A model generated the notes under the pieces. The model was not told the origin of the DNA, searched no databases, and saw only the letters and a list, made by a program, of their open reading frames with translations. The translations under genes and the position numbers were made by a program. A stretch of DNA of 64,000 nucleotides from Terriglobia bacterium (GTDB lineage: Bacteria > Acidobacteriota > Terriglobia > Terriglobales > Acidobacteriaceae). Positions 28,709 through 36,454 of the stretch are shown here, one piece after another. Every line of letters starts with the position of its first letter. The first letter of the stretch is position 1. Where the stretch lies: assembly GCA_020072845.1 (NCBI GenBank), contig JAIQGF010000009.1, positions 62,001 through 126,000 on the forward strand, read 5' to 3'.

Positions 28709-28790
28709 ATTGGTTTTCGGTTAACGGTTTTCGGTTATCGGTCTTAATCGGTGCCGACAACCGTAAACCGACAACCGTGAACCGATAACC
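28709..28790. repeat. ACCGATAACC-type word-repeat hairpin
   Basis: The left arm (28710-28742) is built of GGTTTTCGGTTA-like words and the right arm (28753-28790) of their complements (ACCGACAACC, AACCGATAACC). They are separated by about 10 bp and can form a long imperfect hairpin. The same word family follows guaA at 31436-31524. Confidence 0.75.
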
Positions 28791-28792
28791 AG

Positions 28793-29779
28793 ATGCACAT
28801 TCGCGCCGGATTCCGCGCCGTGGTTCGCCGGCCCGCGCTCGCGCTGGGCGAGATCGCCTGGCGATGGGCATTCGGGGCAGCAGCGTGGACGCTGGTCATC
28901 ATCGCCATCCGACGCATCCTTGCGCACGTGGATATCACCCAGGCCGAACTGCTGCTCGCCCGTCACAGCGATGTTTTTCTGATCGCCGATGCCGGTGCGC
29001 ACATCATTGTCCAGGTCCTGCCGCAGTTGGCGCGCGAGTGCCTGGTGCTGGCGCCTGCGATCGCCGTGCTGTGGATCGCCGCCGCCACCCTTGGCCGCGC
29101 CATCACCTTACAATCCCTTTTTTCGACAATTGTCATCCCGAGTGAGGACGCGCCGGCCGACCCGCGTGCCCTGCGCTTGAGCGACGCAGGCGCGTCCGAG
29201 CCGAGGGACCTGCATTTCGGCCCTCTCCTGGCGCTAAACTTCATGCGCGCCGTCTTCACGCTGGCTGCCCTGATCGCCTTCCTCGGCGCGCTGTTCCTCA
29301 CCGGCCTCGCGATGCCGGTCCAGAATCCCGCCGCCGCTGCGCTGGTCGGCATCCTGGTTGCCGCGCTGATTGGATTTTTCTGGTCGGTGGTGAACTGGTT
29401 CCTGGCGCTTGCCCCCATCTGGATCGTGCGCGAGGGCCACCCGGCGCTCCGATCCATCGCCGATTCCGTGGATTTTTACCGCCGCGTTCCCGGTCCGTAC
29501 GTCGGCATTGCATCCTGCTTCGGATTGTTGCGCGCCGCCGCGCTGGTCGCGGCATTCGTTGCCGCCCTCCTCGCCAGCCAGGCCAGCGCGGCGAAGTCGA
29601 TCGCACTCTGCTTGGTCATCGCTCTGATTTACTTCGCCGTCGCCGATTTCCTGTACATCGCGCGCCTGGCGGCATTGGTAGCATTGGACGAGAGCTCTCA
29701 GCCATCAGCCATCAGCTCTCAGGCCATAGCCCCGGCACCCGAGCCGATCATCAAGCTGCCTTCCGAGGCTGACAGCTGA
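28793..29779 (+). CDS. Polytopic membrane protein with two repeat-derived segments
   Basis: 328 residues with about six transmembrane helices (around 20-40, 78-105, 148-172, 180-212, 248-268, 271-292). No family recognised. Residues 113-142 (from IVIPSEDAPADPRALR to LHF) are encoded by a TCATCCCGAG-type palindromic repeat. The C-terminal SSQPSAISSQA is encoded by an ATCAGC word repeat that runs past the stop. Both lie in loops between or after helices, so the protein may tolerate them. The start follows the ACCGATAACC repeat directly with no clear ribosome binding site, so the true start may be elsewhere. Confidence 0.65.
   Translation: MHIRAGFRAVVRRPALALGEIAWRWAFGAAAWTLVIIAIRRILAHVDITQAELLLARHSDVFLIADAGAHIIVQVLPQLARECLVLAPAIAVLWIAAATLGRAITLQSLFSTIVIPSEDAPADPRALRLSDAGASEPRDLHFGPLLALNFMRAVFTLAALIAFLGALFLTGLAMPVQNPAAAALVGILVAALIGFFWSVVNWFLALAPIWIVREGHPALRSIADSVDFYRRVPGPYVGIASCFGLLRAAALVAAFVAALLASQASAAKSIALCLVIALIYFAVADFLYIARLAALVALDESSQPSAISSQAIAPAPEPIIKLPSEADS
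29131..29218. repeat. TGTCATCCCGAG repeat inside a coding sequence
   Basis: It starts TGTCATCCCGAGTGAGGA and ends GAGGGACCTGCATTT, with the 9-bp inverted repeat GGACGCGCC (29146-29154) / GGCGCGTCC (29189-29197) inside. It is read through in frame as residues 113-142 of the membrane protein. Confidence 0.6.
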
Positions 29780-29792
29780 TAGCTGAGCGCTG
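29693..29792. repeat. ATCAGC word-repeat hairpin overlapping the membrane-protein stop
   Basis: The left arm (29693-29725) has CAGCCATCAGCCATCAGC-like words. The right arm (29770-29792) has CTGACAGCTGATAGCTGA, the opposite sense. It encodes the C-terminal residues of the membrane protein and contains its stop. The same word is at 51177-51210. Confidence 0.7.
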
Positions 29793-29855
29793 AATTTGCT
29801 ACCCTGATCCTGACCAGGCGCTTTACTCCGCCTCGGACATCTGAGACATTACAAA

Positions 29856-31421
29856 GTGGAACCTCAATCCATCGTCATCCTCGACTTCGGTTCGCAGTAC
29901 ACGCAGCTCATTGCGCGCCGTATCCGCGAGCAGAATGTTTTCTCCGTCGTGCTCCCCTGCACCGCTTCCCTGCAAGAGATCAAGAAGTGCGGTCCGGTGG
30001 GCATCATTTTGTCCGGCGGCCCCTCCTCGGTGTACGACAAGGATGCGCCGCCGGCGGACAATCGGGTCCTGGGGATCGGCGTGCCCATGCTCGGCATCTG
30101 TTACGGGCTGCAATACATGGCGCACGCTCTCGGGGGTAAAGTCGTACCTGGCGACAAGCGTGAATACGGCCATGCCGACGTCAAGCTTGAGAACGATTCG
30201 CCGTTGTTCAAAGACATACCGCGCAAGATCAAGGTCTGGATGTCGCACGGGGATCATGCCCTTGAGCTGCCCTCCGGATTCCACTCGGTCGCGCGCAGCG
30301 CCACCGCGCTGGCTGCCATGGAAGACCCCGCCCGCCGCTACTACGCCGTGCAGTTCCACCCCGAAGTTCACCACACGCCGCAGGGCACGGCGATCCTGAA
30401 GAATTTTGTCTTCGATATTTGCGGCGCCGAGCCCAACTGGACGGCGCAGCGCTTCATTGACGAGACCGTGGCGAACGTCCGAAAGACGGTGGGCCCGCAC
30501 GCGCACGCCATCTGCGCGCTCTCCGGCGGGGTGGACTCATCGGTGGCGGCCACGCTGGTGGCGCGCGCCATCGGCGAGCGTCTGACCTGCGTCTTCGTCA
30601 ATAACGGCGTGCTGCGCAAGAACGAATTTGAAAAGGTGCAGCACAACCTGCGCCGTCTCGGTCTCCAGGTCGTCGCCGTGGACGCCTCGCGCCGCTTCCT
30701 CGCCAAGCTGGCCGGCGTGGCCGACCCGGAGAAAAAGCGCCGCATCATCGGCAACGAGTTCATCGCGGTCTTCGAAGAGCAGGCACTGAAGATCGTCGTC
30801 CGCGACCGGCGCAAAACCGCCCATAAGGAACCGGAATTCCTGGTCCAGGGAACGCTCTACCCCGACGTCATTGAATCGCGCTCCGTACGCGGCCCTTCGC
30901 AGACCATCAAGTCGCACCACAACGTCGGCGGGCTGCCGGAAAAAATGCGGCTCAAGCTGATCGAACCGCTGAAGGACTTGTTCAAAGACGAGGTCCGCCG
31001 CATTGGCCGCGATCTCGGCATGCCCGAGGAAATTCTTCAGCGCCAGCCGTTCCCCGGGCCCGGACTGGCGGTGCGCATCCTGGGCGAGGTCACTGCCGAG
31101 CGCATTGCCATTCTTCAGGAAGCCGACGACGTGGTGGTCAGCGAGATCAAGGCCGCCGGCTTGTACACCAAAATCTGGCAGGCTTTTGCCGTGCTGCTGC
31201 CGGTCATGTCGGTGGGCGTGATGGGCGACCAGCGCACCTACGCTTACACCTGCGCCGTCCGCGCCGTGCACTCCGAAGACGGCATGACCGCCGACGTTGT
31301 CGAACTTCCGTGGGAGGTCATCAAGCGCATTGCCACGCGCCTGGTGAACGAAGTGAAGGGCATCAATCGGGTGGTTTATGACGTAACGTCGAAGCCTCCC
31401 GGAACGATTGAGTGGGAATAG
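29856..31421 (+). CDS. guaA: GMP synthase (glutamine-hydrolysing)
   Basis: 521 residues from a GTG at 29856. The amidotransferase domain (1-190) has the catalytic Cys in LGICYGLQ and the His/Glu in VQFHPEVHH. The ATP-pyrophosphatase P-loop is ALSGGVDSSVAATL, and the C-terminal dimerisation domain ends VYDVTSKPPGTIEWE. It converts XMP to GMP with glutamine and ATP. No Shine-Dalgarno is visible, but the protein starts EPQSIVILDFGSQYTQLIAR, exactly where the family starts. Confidence 0.96.
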   Translation: MEPQSIVILDFGSQYTQLIARRIREQNVFSVVLPCTASLQEIKKCGPVGIILSGGPSSVYDKDAPPADNRVLGIGVPMLGICYGLQYMAHALGGKVVPGDKREYGHADVKLENDSPLFKDIPRKIKVWMSHGDHALELPSGFHSVARSATALAAMEDPARRYYAVQFHPEVHHTPQGTAILKNFVFDICGAEPNWTAQRFIDETVANVRKTVGPHAHAICALSGGVDSSVAATLVARAIGERLTCVFVNNGVLRKNEFEKVQHNLRRLGLQVVAVDASRRFLAKLAGVADPEKKRRIIGNEFIAVFEEQALKIVVRDRRKTAHKEPEFLVQGTLYPDVIESRSVRGPSQTIKSHHNVGGLPEKMRLKLIEPLKDLFKDEVRRIGRDLGMPEEILQRQPFPGPGLAVRILGEVTAERIAILQEADDVVVSEIKAAGLYTKIWQAFAVLLPVMSVGVMGDQRTYAYTCAVRAVHSEDGMTADVVELPWEVIKRIATRLVNEVKGINRVVYDVTSKPPGTIEWE

Positions 31422-31435
31422 CCGCTAAAGCATAA

Positions 31436-31524
31436 GGGTTATCGGTTCACAGTTGTCGGTTCTCGAACCGCGCGCAAGGCCGGATAACCGAGAACCGAAA
31501 ACCGAGAACCGATAACCGAGAATC
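31436..31524. repeat. ACCGAGAACC word-repeat hairpin after guaA
   Basis: The left arm GGTTATCGGTTCACAG (from 31437) and the right arm of four ACCGAGAACC/ACCGATAACC words (31481-31524) are of opposite sense. It lies between convergent guaA and the 31529 gene, where it could serve as a bidirectional transcription end. Confidence 0.75.
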
Positions 31525-31528
31525 TTGC

Positions 31529-31909
31529 TCAGCCGGTGGCGCGCTCGGCCTTCTCGCTCACCAGCCAGTCCATGGCTTCCTCGCGCGTCTTGAAGGCGGG
31601 GAACTCGCGCGCCGAAAACGAGACCAGGTTGTGATAGTAGACGTCCGGCAGGTCCTCCACCCCGACGATGGCCGACCGCAGCACGTGCGCCCGATTGTAG
31701 GTTGCGGTGATCTTCATCTGATCGGCCGCTTGCCGGTTGAAGTGCGCGCCGGTGAAGTCGGCGAGCGTCAGCAAGGAATGCGGCGGCTCAGCGGCAATTG
31801 TCAATTTTGCCTGTTCGAAGACTTCGAGAAGTTCGTTGGGCCCGCAGCCCGTGCAATCCAGCAGCAAGATGCGGTGACCATCGTGATCGAAAAACCGGAC
31901 GCGCTCCAT
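31529..31909 (-). CDS. STAS-like/anti-sigma-antagonist-like small protein
   Basis: 126 residues from the ATG at 31909, which has GGAGGT 6 nt upstream. The fold pattern (RVRFFDHDGHRILLLDCTG, then LLTLADFTGAHFNRQAADQ and SAIVGVEDLPDVYYHN) suggests a small alpha/beta domain of the STAS or DUF (SpoIIAA-like) type found in Acidobacteria. The assignment is by general pattern, not a firm match, and no phosphorylatable serine motif was identified. It stands alone. Confidence 0.5.
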   Translation of the reverse strand: MERVRFFDHDGHRILLLDCTGCGPNELLEVFEQAKLTIAAEPPHSLLTLADFTGAHFNRQAADQMKITATYNRAHVLRSAIVGVEDLPDVYYHNLVSFSAREFPAFKTREEAMDWLVSEKAERATG

Positions 31910-32164
31910 CGCACACCTCCGGCGAAAAGGCTGGAACTTGCGTGAACTCCGCGCGCGGCCGCGCCCCACGCGCCTGCCGCAGCGTTCCCCGCTGTATACA
32001 CCCGCACCGGCGGCGAGGCAAGTCATTGGGGAGAAAAACATTTCTTAATCGGTGGTTTGCGTTTTGTGATTGAAAACTCTTGCCAACCCTGCTCCGGATG
32101 ACGGCTGAAACAGAAGGGCGCGGCAGCCACGCCGCGCCCCACCACTCGCCACTCAGCGTGGTTG

Positions 32165-33172
32165 CTACGCTTTCGCCATTTCCGCCTGCACTCCGTACAT
32201 GTCGAACCACGGTGTCGCTGCCTTCAGCTTCTCATTGACGTTGTTGATGTTCTTCACGCCCTCGTCCTGCAGCCACTTGCGGAACGCCTCGGCGCCCTGC
32301 TTGGCGTAAATCGGAATGCCCTCTTTCCAGGTGGCGCGGCCGCAGAGCACGCCGTTGAACTTGACACCCGCTTCCGCCGCCGTTTCCAACCCCTCGGTGA
32401 ACTCGGCGTTGCTCACCCCCGCCGACAGGTAGATGAACGGCTTGGTGGCCGCCCGTGCCGCGTCGCGGAAGTGGTTGATCGCCTCCTGCTTGGAGTAGGC
32501 TTTCTGGCCCGCGTAGCAGCGCGCGCCCTCGACGTACTTCATATTGACCGGCACTTCCACCTTCATCACATCCACGCCGTAGCGGTCCTTGGTGAACTCG
32601 GCCATGGAGCCTTTCACGACCTCCGGCTTCCGCTTGGCGAACTCGAATCCCTTTTCGTCCATGTCGCCTTCGTAGCCCACGAATTCGAGGAAAAACGGGA
32701 TGTCGTTGGCGCGGCATTCGTCACCGATGCGCTCCACCCAGGCATGCTTCTGATCGTTAATGTTCTTGGGATCAAAGGGAGTGTAGTAGAGCAGGATCTT
32801 GCAGCAGTCGGCGCCATGTTCCTTCAGCCGGCGCACCGACCAGTGGTCCAGCAGGTCGGGCAAGCGGCCGGCACCCGTCTTGTCGTACCCCGTCTTCTCG
32901 TAGGCCAGCAGGAGTCCCGCATTGCGGCTGCGGCGTTTCGACGCGGGCAGCCCCCACTCGGGATCCAGCAGGATGGCGCTGGCATGGGGCGTGAGAACTT
33001 CGGTCACCAAGGCCTTGAACTCTTCCATGTCGCGGTCGGTGATCTCGCCGCCTTTTTCCTTGGCGAGGGATTTCTTCAGCGAGCCACGCTGGTCCATGGC
33101 CGCCGCGGCAATGATCCCGCGCTCGGTCGAAACTGCTTTCAGTCCGGACAACTTTCCAGGAGTCAACTTCAC
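32165..33172 (-). CDS. Tagatose-1,6-bisphosphate aldolase-like (LacD family) class I aldolase
   Basis: 335 residues from a GTG at 33172, chosen because GAGGAGGT ends 5 nt before it. LacD-family motifs are AAAMDQRGSLKKSLA, ILLDPEWGLPASK, CCKILLYYTPFDP, FLEFVGYEGD, and the barrel lysine in VMKVEVPVNMKYVEG (Schiff-base Lys candidate). It cleaves tagatose/fructose-type bisphosphate to two trioses; the true sugar substrate in this organism is unknown. It lies downstream of rph on the same strand (78 bp gap). Confidence 0.82.
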   Translation of the reverse strand: MKLTPGKLSGLKAVSTERGIIAAAAMDQRGSLKKSLAKEKGGEITDRDMEEFKALVTEVLTPHASAILLDPEWGLPASKRRSRNAGLLLAYEKTGYDKTGAGRLPDLLDHWSVRRLKEHGADCCKILLYYTPFDPKNINDQKHAWVERIGDECRANDIPFFLEFVGYEGDMDEKGFEFAKRKPEVVKGSMAEFTKDRYGVDVMKVEVPVNMKYVEGARCYAGQKAYSKQEAINHFRDAARAATKPFIYLSAGVSNAEFTEGLETAAEAGVKFNGVLCGRATWKEGIPIYAKQGAEAFRKWLQDEGVKNINNVNEKLKAATPWFDMYGVQAEMAKA

Positions 33173-33250
33173 GCGACACCTCCTCAGGTGCTTGGTAACG
33201 ATCGATGACAAAAGGTCTGATACTGCAAACCGGACATTCTACCGCGTGAC

Positions 33251-33988
33251 CTACTGCCGCAACAGCAGATTGCTGAGCACCGCCTGCTGTTTCGCGATCA
33301 GCGATTCCACGCCGTGTTTGGCCAACTCGATCATGCGCCTGAGTTGCGCGTCGTCGAAGGCGCGTTGTTCGGCCGTTGCCTGCACCTCGACCATTTTCTT
33401 GGCGCCGGTCATGACGAAGTTCATGTCCACCTCGGCGCGCGAGTCTTCTTCGTAGCTGAGGTCGAGCATGATCTCTCCATCCACCATGCCCACGCTGGTG
33501 GCGGCGACGAAGTCTCGAATCGGCGCATGGGTCAGCGTGCCGGCTTCCACCAGCTTTTGCATGGCCAGGCCGAGCGCCACAAACGCGCCGGTGATCGAGG
33601 CCGTCCGCGTGCCGCCGTCCGCCTGGATGACGTCGCAATCGATCCAGATGGTGCGCTCACCGAGCCGGGCAAGGTCCACCACCGCCCGCAATGACCTGCC
33701 GATCAGGCGCTGAATCTCATGCGTCCGCCCGCCGACGCGTCCCCGCGCCGACTCGCGCGGCGAGCGCGTCAGGGTGGAGCGCGGCAGCATGCCGTACTCG
33801 CTGGTGATCCATCCCTTGCCGCCGTTGCGCATCCACGAGGGCACCGATTCCTCGACCGACGCGGTGCAGATCACGCGCGTGTTGCCCAGTTCGATCAGCG
33901 CGGAGCCTTCGGCGGTGGAGATGAAGTCAGGGACGATATTGACGGGGCGCATCTGCTCCGGCGTGCGGTTATCGCTGCGATAAACCAT
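33251..33988 (-). CDS. rph: Ribonuclease PH
   Basis: 245 residues, normal length. Core motifs are GNTRVICTASVEESVPSW, the phosphate/RNA-binding TRSPRESARGRVGGRTHEIQRLIGRS (read in pieces) and the catalytic IDCDVIQADGGTRTASITG. The phosphorolytic 3'-5' exonuclease trims tRNA 3' ends. The start MVYRSDNRTPEQMRP fits the family N-terminus. Confidence 0.95.
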   Translation of the reverse strand: MVYRSDNRTPEQMRPVNIVPDFISTAEGSALIELGNTRVICTASVEESVPSWMRNGGKGWITSEYGMLPRSTLTRSPRESARGRVGGRTHEIQRLIGRSLRAVVDLARLGERTIWIDCDVIQADGGTRTASITGAFVALGLAMQKLVEAGTLTHAPIRDFVAATSVGMVDGEIMLDLSYEEDSRAEVDMNFVMTGAKKMVEVQATAEQRAFDDAQLRRMIELAKHGVESLIAKQQAVLSNLLLRQ

Positions 33989-34025
33989 GGGGTTTGAATT
34001 GTAAATCAGTGCTTGAGGCTGGTGG

Positions 34026-34180
34026 GATTGGTGGTTGGTAATTTGTAGTTTGTGATTGGCAATTTGCCGGAGCCTGCTGGTGGCCTGAATTGTGTCAGCC
34101 CCAAATGGACCGGGAGGAAAAACGCCATTGTAGGCGCACGTCCGAAATTACAAATTACAAATTACCAATTGCAAATTACT
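34026..34180. repeat. AATTACAAATT word-repeat, inverted pair
   Basis: The left arm (34026-34070, GGTTGGTAATTTGTAG and relatives) and right arm (34144-34180, AATTACAAATTACAAATTACC) are inverted copies around a 70-bp spacer with no gene. The same word frames the start of the 43906 gene. The right arm includes the 3' end of the VWFA gene. Confidence 0.75.
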
Positions 34181-35258
34181 TTGCCGCCCGCTCCTGCCCG
34201 GGATAGTACCCGCTGCGGGTACGCACCATCAGGTGCTTGTATCCGGGCGCGTGCGCGTCCACTTTGATGGTGCGATATCCGCCCTGCGCCTGCGGGCGGA
34301 CCGGCTTGTACCCGATCGTGTATTGGTTGCGGATATCGTGGGCCACCGACTGGGTGATGGAATCAACCTCGCCGAGGTTCTTGGGGAAGAAAGCGATCCC
34401 TCCGGTCTGTTCGGCCATCTCGGTCAGGGCGCGGCGGGCGCGGCGCTGTTTTTCTTCGCCGAGCAGGCCGACGGTATAGACCGTCGGTCCATTCTCAGCC
34501 TGCAGCCGCCGGATGGCCTGCTCCAGCGACTCGCGGCTGGCGTTGTCCTCGCCGTCGGTCACTACCAGCAGAACCTTCTTGTCGAGGCGGGCATTTTTCT
34601 TCAAATGCTCGGCGGAAGCGACCACCGCGTCATACAGCGCGGTGCCGCCGCGCGACTCGATGCGGGACAGAGCTTCCTGCAACTGCGGAATCTGGTTGGT
34701 GAAGTCCTGGTCGAGGTAGTACTCGTCGTTGAAATTCACCACGCAGACTTCGTCTTGGGGATTGCTGGAACGCACCAGGTTGACGGCCGCCTGGTTCACC
34801 TGCGGGCGCTTGTCGCGCATCGAGCCGGAGTTGTCAATTACGATTCCCAGCGCCACCGGGATGTCTTCGCGGCGGAATGAGGTGATCTGCTGCGGCGCTC
34901 CATCCTCGAATACCTGGAAATCGTTTTTCGTGAGGCCGGTGACCAGGCGGTGCTTGTCGTCAAGCACGGTGGCGTGCAGGACGACTTCCTCCACCTGCTT
35001 CTTGAATACGAAAACGCCGTTGTCCTCGCGCGACGGCTCCTGTCCCTGCGGCCTGCCTGCGGGCGCCTGGACGGTGTTGCCCGGCTGATTGGGCGCATCC
35101 CCGGGCAGCGGCTCGGCGGCTCCCGGCGGCTGGCCGGAACCCTGCGCCGGTGGCCGGGCGGGCGCCTCACCGGGATAAGACGAGGTTTGCGCCCCCAGCC
35201 AAACACTCAGCGCAATCAGGGACACGAGCAGGAGCAGGAACCTATTCCGTGGGAGCAT
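34176..35258 (-). CDS. VWFA-related secreted protein, Acidobacteria type (second of a pair)
   Basis: About 360 residues from the ATG at 35258. The N-terminus is a signal anchor (RFLLLLVSLIALSVWLGAQ) followed by a Pro/Gly/Gln-rich linker (about 35-75). The VWA domain has the metal-binding MIDAS motif DNSGSMRD (in IVIDNSGSMRDK) and ends in GYRTIKVDAHAPGYKHLMVRTRSGYYP, typical of the TIGR03436-like group expanded in Acidobacteria. It probably binds surface or extracellular ligands through its MIDAS ion. It overlaps the upstream homolog by 17 bp. Confidence 0.85.
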   Translation of the reverse strand: MLPRNRFLLLLVSLIALSVWLGAQTSSYPGEAPARPPAQGSGQPPGAAEPLPGDAPNQPGNTVQAPAGRPQGQEPSREDNGVFVFKKQVEEVVLHATVLDDKHRLVTGLTKNDFQVFEDGAPQQITSFRREDIPVALGIVIDNSGSMRDKRPQVNQAAVNLVRSSNPQDEVCVVNFNDEYYLDQDFTNQIPQLQEALSRIESRGGTALYDAVVASAEHLKKNARLDKKVLLVVTDGEDNASRESLEQAIRRLQAENGPTVYTVGLLGEEKQRRARRALTEMAEQTGGIAFFPKNLGEVDSITQSVAHDIRNQYTIGYKPVRPQAQGGYRTIKVDAHAPGYKHLMVRTRSGYYPGQERAAK

Positions 35259-36309
35259 AGTAACCCGTTTTCGCATACACATGCAGAGGCGGCAGGCCTT
35301 TGGGTGGATTCAGTTTTACCTTCACCTTGCGCCATTTGCCATCGTGCCCTGGTTTCTTTGGACGGTACCCAAGCACATATTGGTTGCGTAGCTCGACGCC
35401 TATCTTGGTCGCCACGTCGGCCAGCTCGTTTGGGTTATCAATGGTAAATGTCCGCCCGCCGGTCACATCGGTGATCGAGGCCAGCATGGTCGGGCCCATG
35501 CGCTCCTCTTCGGTCCGCGGGGTCGAGTCGAAGATGCCGATGGCGTAAATCTGAACATCGGCCTCTTTCACCAGGTTCTTGATCTCGCTTTCCGTATAGC
35601 GGCTGTGGTTGTCGCCGCCGTCGGAAATGATGAGCAGCGCCTTCTTCTGCTGGTGCGCGTGGCGCATCTTGCTCAGGCCCAGGTAAATCGCGTCCAGCAA
35701 GGCGGTGCGGCCCTTGGGAATGATGGTAACCAGCTTGCCCTGGATGTCTTCCACCGATGAGGTGAAGTCGCTGAGCATCTCGGGCCGTTCCGAGAAGGCG
35801 ATGATGAAGAATTCGTCCTGCGGGTTGGCGGTTCGGAAAAACTCGACCACGGCCTCCCGCGACTTCTCGATCTTGTTGCTCATGCTCCCGCTCATGTCGA
35901 AAATGACGCCCAGCGAAAGCGGCGCGTCTTCGCTGGAAAAGTGCCGGATTTCCTGCTTCTCGCCGTTTTCGAAGAGCTCAAAATTGTCGCGCTCCAGGCC
36001 CGTGACCAGCCGGTTCATCGGGTCGGTGATGGTCGCGGGGATCAGCACCAGGTCCACGTCCACCCGCATGGGTTTAGTGTGAGTCTTCAGCGCCGGGTCA
36101 GCCGACTTGGCCGCCAGCGCCGTGTCGGACGGCTTGGCGTGTGGCTGGATGTGAACTTCGTCCTGGTTTTGTGCCAACCCGCCAGGGACGAATATCAGCG
36201 CCGCCACCAACAGGAACGCGAGCAGCCGTAAGTATCGGGAGGGATGCGACGGATCTGCGGCCGATGGTGACTGAGTCAGGAGCACAGTCTGAAGAGGATG
36301 CGTCGCCAT
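35242..36309 (-). CDS. VWFA-related secreted protein, Acidobacteria type (first of a pair)
   Basis: About 355 residues from the ATG at 36309. A signal sequence (LRLLAFLLVAALIFVPGGLA) is followed by RVDVDLVLIPATITDPMNRLVTG, the pre-VWA strand typical of the group. The MIDAS motif is FDMSGSMSNK, and the C-terminus GLPPLHVYAKTGYYAPTE parallels that of the partner gene. An upstream extension exists in frame but would precede the signal. It is divergent from the DUF1015 gene (145-bp gap). Confidence 0.87.
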   Translation of the reverse strand: MATHPLQTVLLTQSPSAADPSHPSRYLRLLAFLLVAALIFVPGGLAQNQDEVHIQPHAKPSDTALAAKSADPALKTHTKPMRVDVDLVLIPATITDPMNRLVTGLERDNFELFENGEKQEIRHFSSEDAPLSLGVIFDMSGSMSNKIEKSREAVVEFFRTANPQDEFFIIAFSERPEMLSDFTSSVEDIQGKLVTIIPKGRTALLDAIYLGLSKMRHAHQQKKALLIISDGGDNHSRYTESEIKNLVKEADVQIYAIGIFDSTPRTEEERMGPTMLASITDVTGGRTFTIDNPNELADVATKIGVELRNQYVLGYRPKKPGHDGKWRKVKVKLNPPKGLPPLHVYAKTGYYAPTE

Positions 36310-36454
36310 GCGGCGAGACCCGCATTGGCTGCTGCGGCGGGTCATAGTGCCTCGTGTGGTTCGATGGTACCACAGGCGGGCGAACCGGATTTTCCCTCGC
36401 GCGCTCCAGCCACGACCTGCCCGGGACGAGTTCAGACGGATTACAATCGGCGGC

